A DNA stretch of 64,000 nucleotides from Polytrichum commune (lineage: Eukaryota > Streptophyta > Polytrichopsida > Polytrichales > Polytrichaceae), in contig OX485809.1 of the NCBI GenBank assembly GCA_950295325.1, forward strand, positions 41,879,081 to 41,943,080, given 5' to 3'. Below the pieces are notes generated by a model. It made no database searches. It saw nothing but the letters and a program-made list of their open reading frames with translations, and had not been told where the DNA came from. The position numbers were made by a program, and so were the translations under genes. Below are positions 11,038 to 21,470 of this stretch, in pieces (position 1 is the first letter of the stretch; the number at the start of each line of letters is the position of its first letter).

Positions 11038-11415
11038 GGGCGGACGTTAAATACCCCCTCACGAACTTTCGGAGGTATCGAATCCGGGTTGGGGCAACCC
11101 TTAGAAATTTTCTAAACCCGACCGAAAATTGTTGTCCACCTTGCCCAACTTCGAAAAAAACATTGCCCTTGCATTCTTGAAGGCTTCTTGACTACAAATC
11201 CCATTTTGAATGCACTTCACCTTCAAGGTCTAAAATCCAATATATATGTGCACTTCCAATTAGCAAATAAGCAATTGATTGGGATTTCATTCCAGAAGTG
11301 AAGCCATCAATGAAGCACGCAATTAACTTGGAGGTCAAAAACATTACAAAATCCTCATTATCATTGAGGTTATAATTTTGTGACTTACCATTTAAAATTA
11401 TATGTCATTCTAATG
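11038..11415 (+). mobile_element. Partial Mutator-type terminal repeat (diverged)
   Basis: It resembles the left arm of the Mutator-type element at 19498-20642. It starts GGGCGGACGTTAAATACCCC, continues through CACGAACTT and CATTCTTGAAGGC, then GACTACAAATCCCAT, CCAATATATATGTGCACTTCCA and TTGAGGTTATAATTTT. Divergence is substantial, roughly one in four bases by eye. No matching inverted arm was found downstream, so this looks like an old, truncated or solo copy. Confidence 0.7.
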
Positions 11416-12131
11416 ATAGATTAGTGCAAGTGTTCATAAGATGACAAAAATAAAACAATGAAGATAGAATAGAAAACATAGAACAAAAAATTTAAATATA
11501 AAATTTATTTTTTAGGTAATATAATATAAGGTATAAATAAATGATATGTTATTTGGAATTAGACTTGTGGACAACGTTATGGATGGGGTATACTCAAAAA
11601 ATCATAAGTTTCTGACTATAGCCTATTTGAATTACTGTAATAATTTATCCTCGTCACATGGTATATATTAGTTATTTTAAAATAAATTTAATTATAAATT
11701 ATAAATGATTATTGAATTGATTTTTTTAGTTCACCGATTTATCATAAGGTGATATATATTATTTTGACATATTACAAATTTTTGAGCAATCACACCCGTG
11801 CAAAATAAATGAATTATGAACAAAAAAAATGTTCATGACAACACCTCATAATTATATATTGCACACATTGATATCTTGCGATATTTATCAAAATAAGCAT
11901 GTGGAATTCAAAGCCACATCATGGCGTTGGAAATAACTCATGGGAGGTTAGAAAATAGGCTTCGAGCATCCAAGGCCACATCATTGCCCCTTGCTAACTA
12001 ATTAATATTAATAAAATAAGTATGAGGGAGAAAATAAGTCTTACATGGCAACTCGGAGGTGTTTCACTAAAGTAAGCTCCATCCGAGCTTCTTGATGGAC
12101 TCATCCGATTTTTGTTACCGGATGACTTTAC
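11416..12131. other. Very AT-rich intergenic DNA
   Basis: Long A/T runs and no open frame worth calling. Confidence 0.6.
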
Positions 12132-12904
12132 TTGAGTGCCATGAATCCCCGGCCGGAGGTTAGGGTGTACTTCTTAGGTAGTCGCAATTACCCAGAGGCG
12201 ACGTTTCCGAAGGAATCCGCGGATGTTTTACAAAATATTGCACTTTCATCTAAGGTGGGACGATCATCTCTGCATAGCTTTGGAGATGAAGCTATATCGT
12301 GTGACATCATAAAGAGCAGTGAAGCGATGTTCGAAGTGCAAAATTCATGTAAGTATCTTATGCGAAAGTGGGGCTTCCCCCTCTGCTCTCATTCTAGGAA
12401 TTTATGGGTGCGAAATGCATGGAGCAAGAGGGATATGGCATGCAAATTTCCTCCTTGCTGCTTGGATCGGGACTTTGATCTGCTTTGTTTCCTGCGTCCC
12501 CTCTCTGTAGCCTCTGACAGATTCCGGTTCCATTCTTTCCGTTTCTCGCCTGAGTACAATATTTTTGGTGTGCGGTTACGTCTTTGAGTAAAGCCCCGAG
12601 AATTTTGATTATGACTCGGAGATCTGAGGCTTTGAGCTGAGCTTACCAGTTCGGTGTTGGAAATCTCAATTCTGGTTCGATTTGTGAAGAAGGCTTCTAC
12701 CTCTACTTTTGTTGTAGATCTCGACGGCTTTGGCATGGTTGAATGAGAAGTTTTGTGCGGGCTGGGGGTCAAGGAGATAAGTTGGAGGTTTTGTTTCTGA
12801 GATGGAAGGTAGGGTGGTGATGTCCAACTTTTGTGGTGTGTGTGCAAAGCAGATCCAAAATACTTTAGCCAAGTATACGAGCCGACACCAATTGCAAGAG
12901 CGCT
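12132..12904 (+). other. Upstream region of the amidase gene (likely promoter/5' UTR)
   Basis: Base composition becomes more balanced than in the AT-rich DNA to the left. Open frames on both strands (12132-12587 on plus, 12389-12979 on minus) have no recognisable domain, and the minus one overlaps coding exon 1 of the amidase. I read this as promoter and leader sequence; no TATA box or start site can be assigned confidently. Confidence 0.4.
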
Positions 12905-15900
12905 ATGGAGGAATTTAAGGATGTAACAAGTTCGATCGAGGAAGGAATCTCGCAACTGTTGAAGTAAGTCACGGTTCACATGTTAACTTATATGAATTAT
13001 CTCATTCCTTCGCCTCGATTTGGAGTCTGATTTAAGTGATTGTTGGCAATAACACATGTTGGAGTCTTGTGTTAGGAAGAGAGATGGAGGAGAGAGCTAC
13101 TCTGAGGCAGCCCCAATTAAGAGTGTTCTGCCAGCTTTCAGTAATGACCATGGAGCTTTCATATCCTATTTTAACCTGCTCCCCACATCCTCAAAGGAAT
13201 TTCCAACTTCAGCTCCACTTGCCGGTCTGACATTTGCCGTTAAGGATATGTAAGCAGTACTCTCTGCCTCGCGAAAAGAATATTGCGTGTGACAAGTATC
13301 CAGTGCATTTTCTGAAATTTCGAACAATTACAAACAGAGATGAGTGCACATCATCACAATCTCGCTGACCTGGTGTTAGACAAAAGTTGTCATCGTTAAT
13401 GTGATAGCTAAACTTCAACTTACAGACACAGTGGTTTGTGATGGTAGATTTGATGTAGAGGGACAGGTTACTGGATTTGGATCTCCGGATTGGGCAAGAT
13501 CACATGGACCAGCCAGACGTAATGCACGAGCAGTTCAATTGCTGCTGGATGCTGGAGCCAGATGCATTGGAAAAGTTCACATGGATGAAATGGCATACAG
13601 GTATACTATAACACTCCTAAGAACGTATGACTATGGTCTAGTCTAGATTTTCTTTTCAATTTACATTTTGTCGAGCTGAAACTCTTCCAGTTTGTACTTC
13701 GGAATTCTAAGGAAGGCACCTGAAGTAGCCTTAGGTTTTAGCACAGGAAGAGTGCCAAGACAATGAAGAGAAACCATCATTGTCCTTTGCAAGCAGTCTC
13801 GCAGAAAGTCGAACCATTTTTTCTCAAATTTACTCTGAAATTTCAAGGAGGTTGCTTGAAAGATTTAGATCTGAGCACAGGAAGAGTACCAAAGAACGAG
13901 GAAAATTATCATCGCCCTTGCAAGCAATCTTGGAATTCTTTTGTCTTTGAATTCATACTTTGGAATTCCAAGGAATGTACCTGAAATAGCCTTAAGGTTT
14001 AGCACAGGATAAGTACCCGGACAACGAAGACAAACCATCATTGTTCTTGCAAGCGATCTTGTAGGGTCCGAGCATGTTGAATCTGAAAATCGAACCACAT
14101 TACATTTTTGCAGTATTCTTGGAGAGAATTATCATTATGGAACGCCAGTCAACCCTGCAGCTCCTTCACGAGTGCCTGGCGGCTCATCTAGTGGGTCCGC
14201 AGTTGCTGTTGCTGCAAACTTGGTTGACATTTCTCTTGGTGAGAACTCTTGACAACTGCATAATAATTCCCACAACAATAGCCGATTGACAGCAATATTA
14301 CAGTTTTATGGAAATGTGACAAGTCATTTGAAGCTGTTTCATGTTTGTGACAAATTCGCTGTGAATAGAGGTTTGTATGAAAGTGCTCCCTCTTCAAGAT
14401 TAATTTGACTAACAGTCTCGGAATGCAACAGGCAGTGATACTGGCGGAAGTGTGAGAGCTCCAGCGTCATTTTGTGGCACCCTGGGCTTCCGTCCTTCTC
14501 ATGGAACAGTTTCAGTGGTTGGTGTTACACCAATGGCTCAAAGCTTGGATACCGCAGGTAAGAGAGTCCTTTCACTAATACCTGTTTCATCAAATTGGCA
14601 TCCGGTTTTCAACGCAAAATACTGGATTCCGACCTCAACCCACTGTGGTGTTTCAACATGGTTAGTGTATAGAAGATCTTACATTTACGCAAATTTGGAG
14701 TTTTTAAAGGAAAGAAGATGGGTTGGAACATTCATTTTAATACTTGAAAAGAGCTGATGTTGGTGTTGATGAAACTATTGACGTTATCATGAAGTAGGAT
14801 TGCATTATATGAAGCTCTGGAGCACCTCTTTTTCCAAAGTTTCCCACATTAGTTGTCATCAAAATTTTTATGTAATTTTATGGGCCACTTTTTGAGCAGG
14901 ATGGTTTGCAAGTAATGTATCGGTGTTACGCAAAGTGGGCCATGTCCTACTTGATATTGTAAAACCCCTTGAACAAAAGCAGCCGAAGCGATTTCTCATT
15001 GCTGATGATTGCTTCAAGATGTCGACCATTGGTGACGACAAGAGACTTGGAATTGCCACCAATTCCATCACGAGCACTTTTGGAGGTAGGTTGTTCCTTG
15101 TAGTCTTTGTTTGGCACCTAGTCTATGGAAAATAAGCATCGCTCAAATTTTGTAGAACTCAAATGTTGCTTGATTACAACTACTTATACTTCGAGATCAA
15201 GTTTGTGGTCTGAATGCGATCAAATTTGTGGCAGATGAAGTGTTAGAGCATGTGGATCTTGGGGAGTACATAGCTTCCAATGTTTTCTCTCTCGAGGAGT
15301 TTGAAGAGTTGCATGGAGAAAACATGCACGGGCCCCTGGGAGTTCTTGATGATGTGTTGACATATATATTAAGGTACAATGTTATGTGAAGCCTTGAGTA
15401 GTACTGGATGTAGTGAGCAAGCTTCTGCAATTCGTCTTGTGTGTTAGATTTCTACTAATTTGTTTGGAAAAGGCATGAATCAAAAGAAATAATATCACAA
15501 TTCCTGACTGAGAAACAAATGCTCTATGCAGATGGGAGTTCAAGATGAACTATGAACACTGGGTCACCTCTGAAAAGCCCAACCTAGGGACTGATGCTGC
15601 CTCTCGTGTGGAAAAGGCAATGAGGACAACCTCGCTTTTGATGAGTTTGGCTCTCCGTATCAAGGAAGAGACGCGACAAGCTATCAATGACCTTTTGAAG
15701 GTACATCCAAAGTAAACTTGGCTCAGCAATCACTTCGACTTTAGAGGGTGACTGCAAAATCCCCAATTTGAGGATTAGATCTTGTATTACCAAAAGAGCA
15801 AGCTAATCCTTGTGTTTCTGAGTCTATCTGATCCTTTTGATAGCTCCCGCATGTTTGTTCTAAAAGGGTGCTTTGTAACAGGAAGATGGAATTCTGGTGA

Positions 15901-16438
15901 TTCCTACAATGCCAGGGCCACCTCCAGAATTAAAAGCACAAGGAGAGGCTTTTGAGCAATACCGGGAGAAGGCTTTTGCCCTGCTGAGCTTATCTGTTAT
16001 GTCTAGTTGTTGTCAGGTATACTTCTGTTCATGTCATTAGTTTCTGATCATGGTGGCAATATTTCCATTTTGTTAGATTCATCATGGTAGTCATGGCATA
16101 ACAGAATGAAGTGTCATCTATTCTGTTCAAGTTGTGAAAGCAGCCAGAAGTCATTCTGCAAAGTTGCTATTCATTATAGCAAGTTTCTTTTAATTCAAAG
16201 ATCTATATATCCTGAAGTACCTGCTGCATTTCTGGTTCCTTGTGTTGCCTGGATTGCATGATTTTGATTGATTGGGGTGGGGAAGCAGGTGAGCATGCCT
16301 GCAGGAGGAACAGAGACAGGGCCAGTGGCAATCTCGTTTCTTGGAAGGCATGGATCAGATCACTTGTTGCTCGACACTGCAGTGCTGTTACACACTGCAG
16401 TCCAGGAGAATGCAAATGCTTCAAGTCCGAAACTTTAG
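12905..16438 (+). CDS. AMI1: AMI1-like amidase (amidase signature family), 10 exons
   Basis: Exons are 12905-12963, 13076-13252, 13448-13600, 14114-14238, 14432-14557, 14900-15085, 15235-15373, 15532-15700, 15882-16016 and 16289-16438. They total 1419 nt, 472 aa plus stop, with consistent GT-AG phases. The family hydrolyses amides; Arabidopsis AMI1 converts indole-3-acetamide to the auxin indole-3-acetic acid. The Ser-cisSer-Lys triad is intact: Lys77 in LTFAVKD, Ser154 in [15 protein letters not shown] and Ser178 in [13 protein letters not shown]. Spacings of 77 and 24 residues equal those of Arabidopsis Lys36/Ser113/Ser137. Other landmarks are [40 protein letters not shown] and [14 protein letters not shown]. 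The protein is about 45 residues longer at the N-terminus than Arabidopsis AMI1. No transmembrane anchor or C-terminal TPR repeats follow, which argues against a full Toc64 receptor. Exon 1 rests on splice logic only and is the weakest part. Substrate is inferred; other amidases of this clade are possible. Confidence 0.92.
13685..14070 (+). repeat. Imperfect tandem repeat inside amidase intron 3
   Basis: Intron 3 (13601-14113, the largest of this gene) contains about three diverged units. Recurring phrases are TTCGGAATTC or TTTGGAATTC, AGTAGCCTTA or AATAGCCTTA, AGCACAGGA(A/T), AAACCATCATTGT and CTTGCAAGC. They recur near 13690-13800, 13860-13945 and 13960-14065. The middle unit is the most altered. 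Confidence 0.65.
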
Positions 16439-17625
16439 ACTCCTGCTTTATTGTATCTTAGTTCTAAGTAATGTAGAATGGCTTATAGCATATAGAAACT
16501 TTACACTGATCTTGTATATAACTTCTACACTGTATAGTAAAAAGCAATCAAGCTCGGAAGTATGATGTTGATGATTGCCATAGCATACCGAAAGTGTCAA
16601 GGTTTCTACTCTGATTTTGGAATATATTGTTATTTGATGAATGGTGGGGGGCCTTCCCAGGCTGTGGATGAATAATTAACATAAGCATTAGCCACAACTC
16701 CTTGATTAACCACAAAGTTCTGTAAATGTTCCACACGAAGACTTCATCAAAACATCTAGGTTTTTCCTTCTGAAATTATTGACTCCTAACCTACTACTTT
16801 AGAATACCTAGTAGGTAGCTTAGCAGCTACAACCTTAGGTTTAGGGTACTACCTCTGCAGTTGTGTTCTGCACACTGGTATGAATATTTGATGGCTATTG
16901 CCTTTTCCGTGACAGGTAGACTACTTGATAAGGGCTTATCAATGATAAATGGATACTGGACTCAAATATGTCTATCAGAGTATGTGTGCATAGGTTGATT
17001 CAGGAAGCTGATGAGTATCATTACCATAACTCAGAGAGCTATGTGTTTGTGAGTTTCAAGGTTAGTGGAAGTTGGAATGATGCGGTAATCTTGAAACTTT
17101 TGATCATGACTTGCATGCAAAAAAGTGTTGGAGGAACCAACTGTGGAATTTTTATTCAAACATTGTGGCATTATTTTTGGGAATGAGGCTGAAAGTAAAC
17201 AAAGTGGACTCTTTCCAACCCTGTATCTACCAACTGTCGCCTGAACACCGACTTCAGAGGGATGTCCCTCACGGTGTTCACATAGTGTGAAAAGTGGTGG
17301 GCTGGCATCTATTGTGCAACATCATCCCAGCAATTACAAGGCTGGAACTGGATGGAAATGTTGGTGTGATCAGGGCATGGAAGGACAGCAAAACAAAAGA
17401 CAAAATTAGTTGTTGCTTATGTACCCTAGAAATGTAGTTTTTCTCTGAAAGAAATTAAAACAGCATACCCGTGAGTGACAGGATGAGTCTTGATTGATAG
17501 GACTGGCAAGGCACCTTTATTATTTGGGCACTTGCAGTTTGCCAAACATGTGTATGAAGCCAAACATGCAATACTGTTGCTAATTGGTTCAAAAAAGGAA
17601 ATGAAATTAATTTGATAGTCCGGAA
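16439..17625. other. Amidase 3' flank and intergenic DNA
   Basis: The first part is T-rich and likely 3' UTR. Further downstream a 72-codon open frame at 16968-17186 has no recognisable features. No second gene is supported. Confidence 0.5.
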
Positions 17626-17851
17626 CTATGATCGGGGAGAACTGGCAGTTAGTTACAGATGAACTGGTTGAGTTGGAGAAATAACCGGTTGAAGTTCAAC
17701 ACTGCAGGATAATTACCGATCATTTTAGAGGAATTTATGGAATATACCCCAATTTAATACAGGAAAACCGGAGGATGTCATCATGTAACTGGTTGGACTT
17801 GCAAACACTAGGATTTCAACCGGTTATGCCCAAAAATCTCCCCGATCACTG
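17626..17851 (-). mobile_element. hAT-type MITE, copy 2 (226 bp, perfect 8-bp TSD)
   Basis: An inverted copy of the 1528-1753 element with identical length. Its ends read CTATGATCGGGGAGA and, inverted, CAGTGATCGGGGAGA. It is flanked by GTCCGGAA at 17618-17625 and 17852-17859, a perfect 8-bp target-site duplication. The two copies differ at only a few positions by eye, so their amplification is fairly recent. Confidence 0.9.
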
Positions 17852-17929
17852 GTCCGGAAAGCCCAAAGGTTTATGGGACTATATTTTAAGATGGTGACTT
17901 TTTAAAGTAATGATCTAAAGTAGATGATT

Positions 17930-18400
17930 TTCTGAAGCAATGAAGTGCAGTGGCCTTTGTGACATAGAGGCTAACATCAACTTAATGGTCCAAACGGAAG
18001 CAAGATTTGAGACTACATCCTCTTCAATTTTGAAATACACTATATTTAATTAAATTAAATTAAATCAAATTGATTTTAAAGTCAGGGAAGTCAAAAGGCA
18101 TACAAGACTAAAAGTACATGGATGGTGTCAAACCAGAGAATGTAGTAGCCTTCGTGAGATAGAGGCTAATATCAACTCGATGGTCTAGTTAAAGAAACAC
18201 TTGGGACCTTCTAATGCTACATTCTCAAATAGTGATTGAAACTTATCTCCAACACAAAATGTGCCTCATTTTCAAGTACATTATAAGAGAAAAAATGGCA
18301 TCATCTATTATATCCAGAGATAGGGATAGTCGACCACCATCCAGTTTCAATGGCAAGTCTATGATTTGAGATACGATAAGCATCAATAATCTTGCATTGG
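17930..18400 (-). pseudogene. Decayed LINE reverse-transcriptase C-terminal tail
   Basis: On the minus strand the 18130-18400 part reads RISNHRLAIETGWWSTIPI, then NVLENEAHFVLE. This matches the fragment at 41136-41500 and the usual LINE pattern of LAIETGR, Cys pair and E-x-HFLLECP near the end of ORF2. Stops and frame breaks follow. A second piece at 17930-18000 repeats the GACATAGAGGCTAA segment that encodes the ISLY region. Only the tail remains. Confidence 0.65.
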
Positions 18401-18730
18401 GGTGGTGTCAATGGTTGCTTCAAGTACAATTCGCATGCATATATGAGAATATCCTTGTGGTGGAGGTAATCTAGTTTCTTCCTCACGAAATACAAAAAAG
18501 TTTCACTTGTTAGCAAGAAAAACCTCCTTGAGATCATCAAATGCGATGTTTGATGGTGTTGGGTTTCTCATTGAGATAGACCCCCATGATGTCTTCACAT
18601 GGTTGCCAATTTGTACCACGTGTCAAATCCTTTGTTTGGCAAGGTGTCAAGAAAGTGAGGTTGCTTGATCGACTAACCAAGAGGGTAGGTGGGCAAGCCA
18701 TTGTTGAGAACCTTTAGTTAACTTAAGAGC

Positions 18731-19054
18731 CTACAATTCCATGGCAAGCTCTCCAAATTTGGCCAACAAAATATGATCGGTTGTCGAAGAACACACTTCA
18801 ATGTGAAATGTCATATGAGAGATCCATGCCCTCCTCATAAACCTTCCACATAGAGTTTTTGAAGTCACCTCCCCAAACCGTTGTGCTATATGTGAAAGCT
18901 GGAAGCACCAAAAGAGTTGGAGAGGGGACACTCTCATCACCAAATGTGCTTCAGTCTCAACCACATTTGTAATTGACGTACACAGACCCCAGTCGTCACA
19001 GTTCCTTCCTTGTGGGGCGGGTACATGGCAGATGTTCATCCTGCAGATCCACAC
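18731..19054 (-). pseudogene. Possible LINE tail fragment
   Basis: A 107-codon minus-strand frame contains TNVVETEAHLVM, similar to the ENEAHLVLE motif of the other LINE tails in this window. The rest does not align convincingly. It may be a different LINE or a chance frame. Confidence 0.3.
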
Positions 19055-19488
19055 AGGAACATGCTGTTCTTACACAGATATAGAATGTTCGCAACTGAAA
19101 TTCAGAGCCCTACAAATGTGCACTACAAACAGACCCTCTGTCTGTCTGGCTGGTGCATCCCAAAAATGGTTAAGCTATGGTTCGCATCTGCCTGTCTTCT
19201 TCGCTCCTGAGAGGGAACACAGCTGCTACCCAGTACTGCACCTCTTGTCATTTCTCGACGCAGGCGCATGGACGAGGTGACAGCGTGACCACTTGGCAGC
19301 TCATTTATACTGGGCCACCCATGGATTCTCCCACCGTCACTACTCATCAACCACAACACAAACCCCTCAAGGGCCTCAACAACCCACCAACTTACTGTTG
19401 CCGCATGCCCAGAATTACCATGAGGCCTGTGCTGCCTCCCTCCGGAATGGGCCGCCGTGTGCAGCACGTCCTTGTTCCCCGGCGTGGT
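19055..19488. other. Less AT-rich low-copy DNA left of the Mutator-type element
   Basis: Balanced base composition and several overlapping open frames on both strands without recognisable domains. With 20652-21180 it forms the sequence into which the Mutator-type element was inserted. No gene call is justified. Confidence 0.35.
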
Positions 19489-19497
19489 TTTAATAAG

Positions 19498-20642
19498 GGG
19501 GGACGTTAAGTACCCCCCCACGAACTTCTAGGGATTCCATATTCGGGCGGGGGCAGCCCTCCCACGAAATTTCTGGCCCCGCCCGAAAATAGCTGCCCGC
19601 CCCGCCCGAAAACGAAAAAAACATTGCTCTTCCATTCTTGAAGGCCGCTTGACTACAAATCCCATATTGAGTGCACTTCACCTTCAAGGTCTCAAATCCA
19701 ATATATATGTGCACTTCCACCTAGTAAATAAGGCATTAAATGGGATTTCATTCCGGAAGTGAAACCATCAACCAAGAATGTAATTAACTTGGAAGTCAAA
19801 AAATTAGAAAATCCTCATCAACATTGAGGTTATAATTTTTATAACTTACCATTTGAAATTGTCTTCATCATTCTTAAATGACACTTAAATTTAGTGTGCT
19901 GATGTGGTATGTATATTTTATAATATTTTAGATAATTCTGGCTACTTTCAAGAATATTCATACGCACTTATTCTAATTAAGTGTGATTTAACGTAATTAT
20001 GTCTAATTAATTCTGATTAATCCTAATTAATCCCAAATAAATCAGAAAGTATTCTTTCCAAATTAAGTAAGACTAATTAATCCTAAAATTTAATTACTGT
20101 AATTAACTCCAATTAAATCCGGTAATTAAAATAATTGATTAATTAGTTCCATTAAGTATATTTTATAAATAAGTGCGTATGAATATTCTTGAAAGTAGCC
20201 AGAATTATCTAAAATATTATAAAATATACATACCACATCAGCACACTAAATTTAAGTGTCATTTAAGAATGACGAAGACAATTTCAAATGGTAAGTTATA
20301 AAAATTATAACCTCAATGTTGATGAGGATTTTCTAATTTTTTGACTTCCAAGTTAATTACATTCTTGGTTGATGGTTTCACTTCCGGAATGAAATCCCAT
20401 TTAATGCCTTATTTACTAGGTGGAAGTGCACATATATATTGGATTTGAGACCTTGAAGGTGAAGTGCACTCAATATGGGATTTGTAGTCAAGCGGCCTTC
20501 AAGAATGGAAGAGCAATGTTTTTTTCGTTTTCGGGCGGGGCGGGCAGCTATTTTCGGGCGGGGCCAGAAATTTCGTGGGAGGGCTGCCCCCGCCCGAATA
20601 TGGAATCCCTAGAAGTTCGTGGGGGGGTGTTTAGCGTCCCCC
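19498..20642. mobile_element. Non-autonomous Mutator-type element with 475-bp TIRs
   Basis: The arms are 19498-19972 and 20168-20642, both exactly 475 bp, and are nearly perfect inverted repeats around an AT-rich 195-bp core. TTTAATAAG lies at 19489-19497 and again at 20643-20651, a perfect 9-bp target-site duplication. Long terminal inverted repeats and a 9-bp TSD are the hallmarks of Mutator-like elements. The ends are G/C-rich with GGGCGGGGC-type repeats. Visible differences between arms are few and cluster at the very ends, suggesting recent insertion. No transposase is encoded; the roughly 70-codon frame present in each arm is a mirror-image consequence of the palindrome. Confidence 0.9.
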
Positions 20643-20651
20643 TTTAATAAG

Positions 20652-21392
20652 AGCTTAGCCCCCAAATAGGCATCTGAGGTGTGGCCTCTCTCATTTAACC
20701 ACCTTGCTTGGGGAGGGACGATGAGGATGAAGGTGATGCTGCTGCTGTTATCTTTAGGCTCCCAAGCAGCTTGCAGCTCATGTGAACTGTGACGCTGAGC
20801 TCCTTTCGACTCCGGGAGCCTGCCTAAATATAGAAGTCCTTGGGAACGCAAGGCAATCATGTCTCCAGCTTCCATGTTCATTTGGAGGGGGAACACATTC
20901 CATCCATCTAATATTATCAACTATATCATTTGCACCCTCTAGAAACACTAGAGGCGCCCGCCACCCATCACTTCAGAGATCTTGCGCCAAATTTGGAGAG
21001 GTGTAAGGCGGTGCGTTTATGTCTCCGTGTAGGAAGATTGCAATTTTTTCGATATTTTCTTCCTTGAATTGAAGTGATTGCGAAATTTTGAAACCAAAAG
21101 TTGGCCCAAACGTATTACCAATGTCTAGAGTCTGCCATAACCGCTCAGTCCTCCTCACTTTAGCACTCAAAACCAAGACATGTGTCCGTCATGGCATTAT
21201 TGGGTCCGGCCCGATCGACATTCAGTTCCAGCGTGATCGAAATTGCAGTACCCTGTAGATTGCCGACGGGTGCCTAATCGAGAATAGGCGCCTCTACAAT
21301 AATGATGATGATCAAGTACATCGATCATAAATCTTGGGTGCAATGAATGGGGAGTGCAGAATATTCCTCATTTTAACAAAGAAAGTCCAAAA
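20652..21392. other. Less AT-rich low-copy DNA right of the Mutator-type element
   Basis: Continuation of the insertion target. Short frames on both strands have no recognised domain. Confidence 0.35.
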
Positions 21393-21470
21393 GATGTCAA
21401 CATGTAACCGGTGGGGCTTGGAAACACTAGGATCTCGATCGATTATGCCCAAAAATCTCCATGGACACTG
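21393..21470 (-). mobile_element. Truncated copy of the hAT-type MITE
   Basis: It matches the last third of the 17626-17851 copy: GATGTCAACATGTAACCGG, AACACTAGGAT, TTATGCCCAAAAATCTCC, then GACACTG. The CCCGATC of the terminus is altered, so this is an old remnant. Confidence 0.65.

Noticed and set aside
12389-12979. 196-codon minus-strand open frame overlapping amidase exon 1
   Set aside because: No recognisable domain, and it lies antisense to the start of a well-supported gene.
19490-20647. Identical frames of about 75 codons on opposite strands
   Set aside because: They are the two arms of the palindromic Mutator-type element, so the matching protein is a by-product of the inverted repeat.
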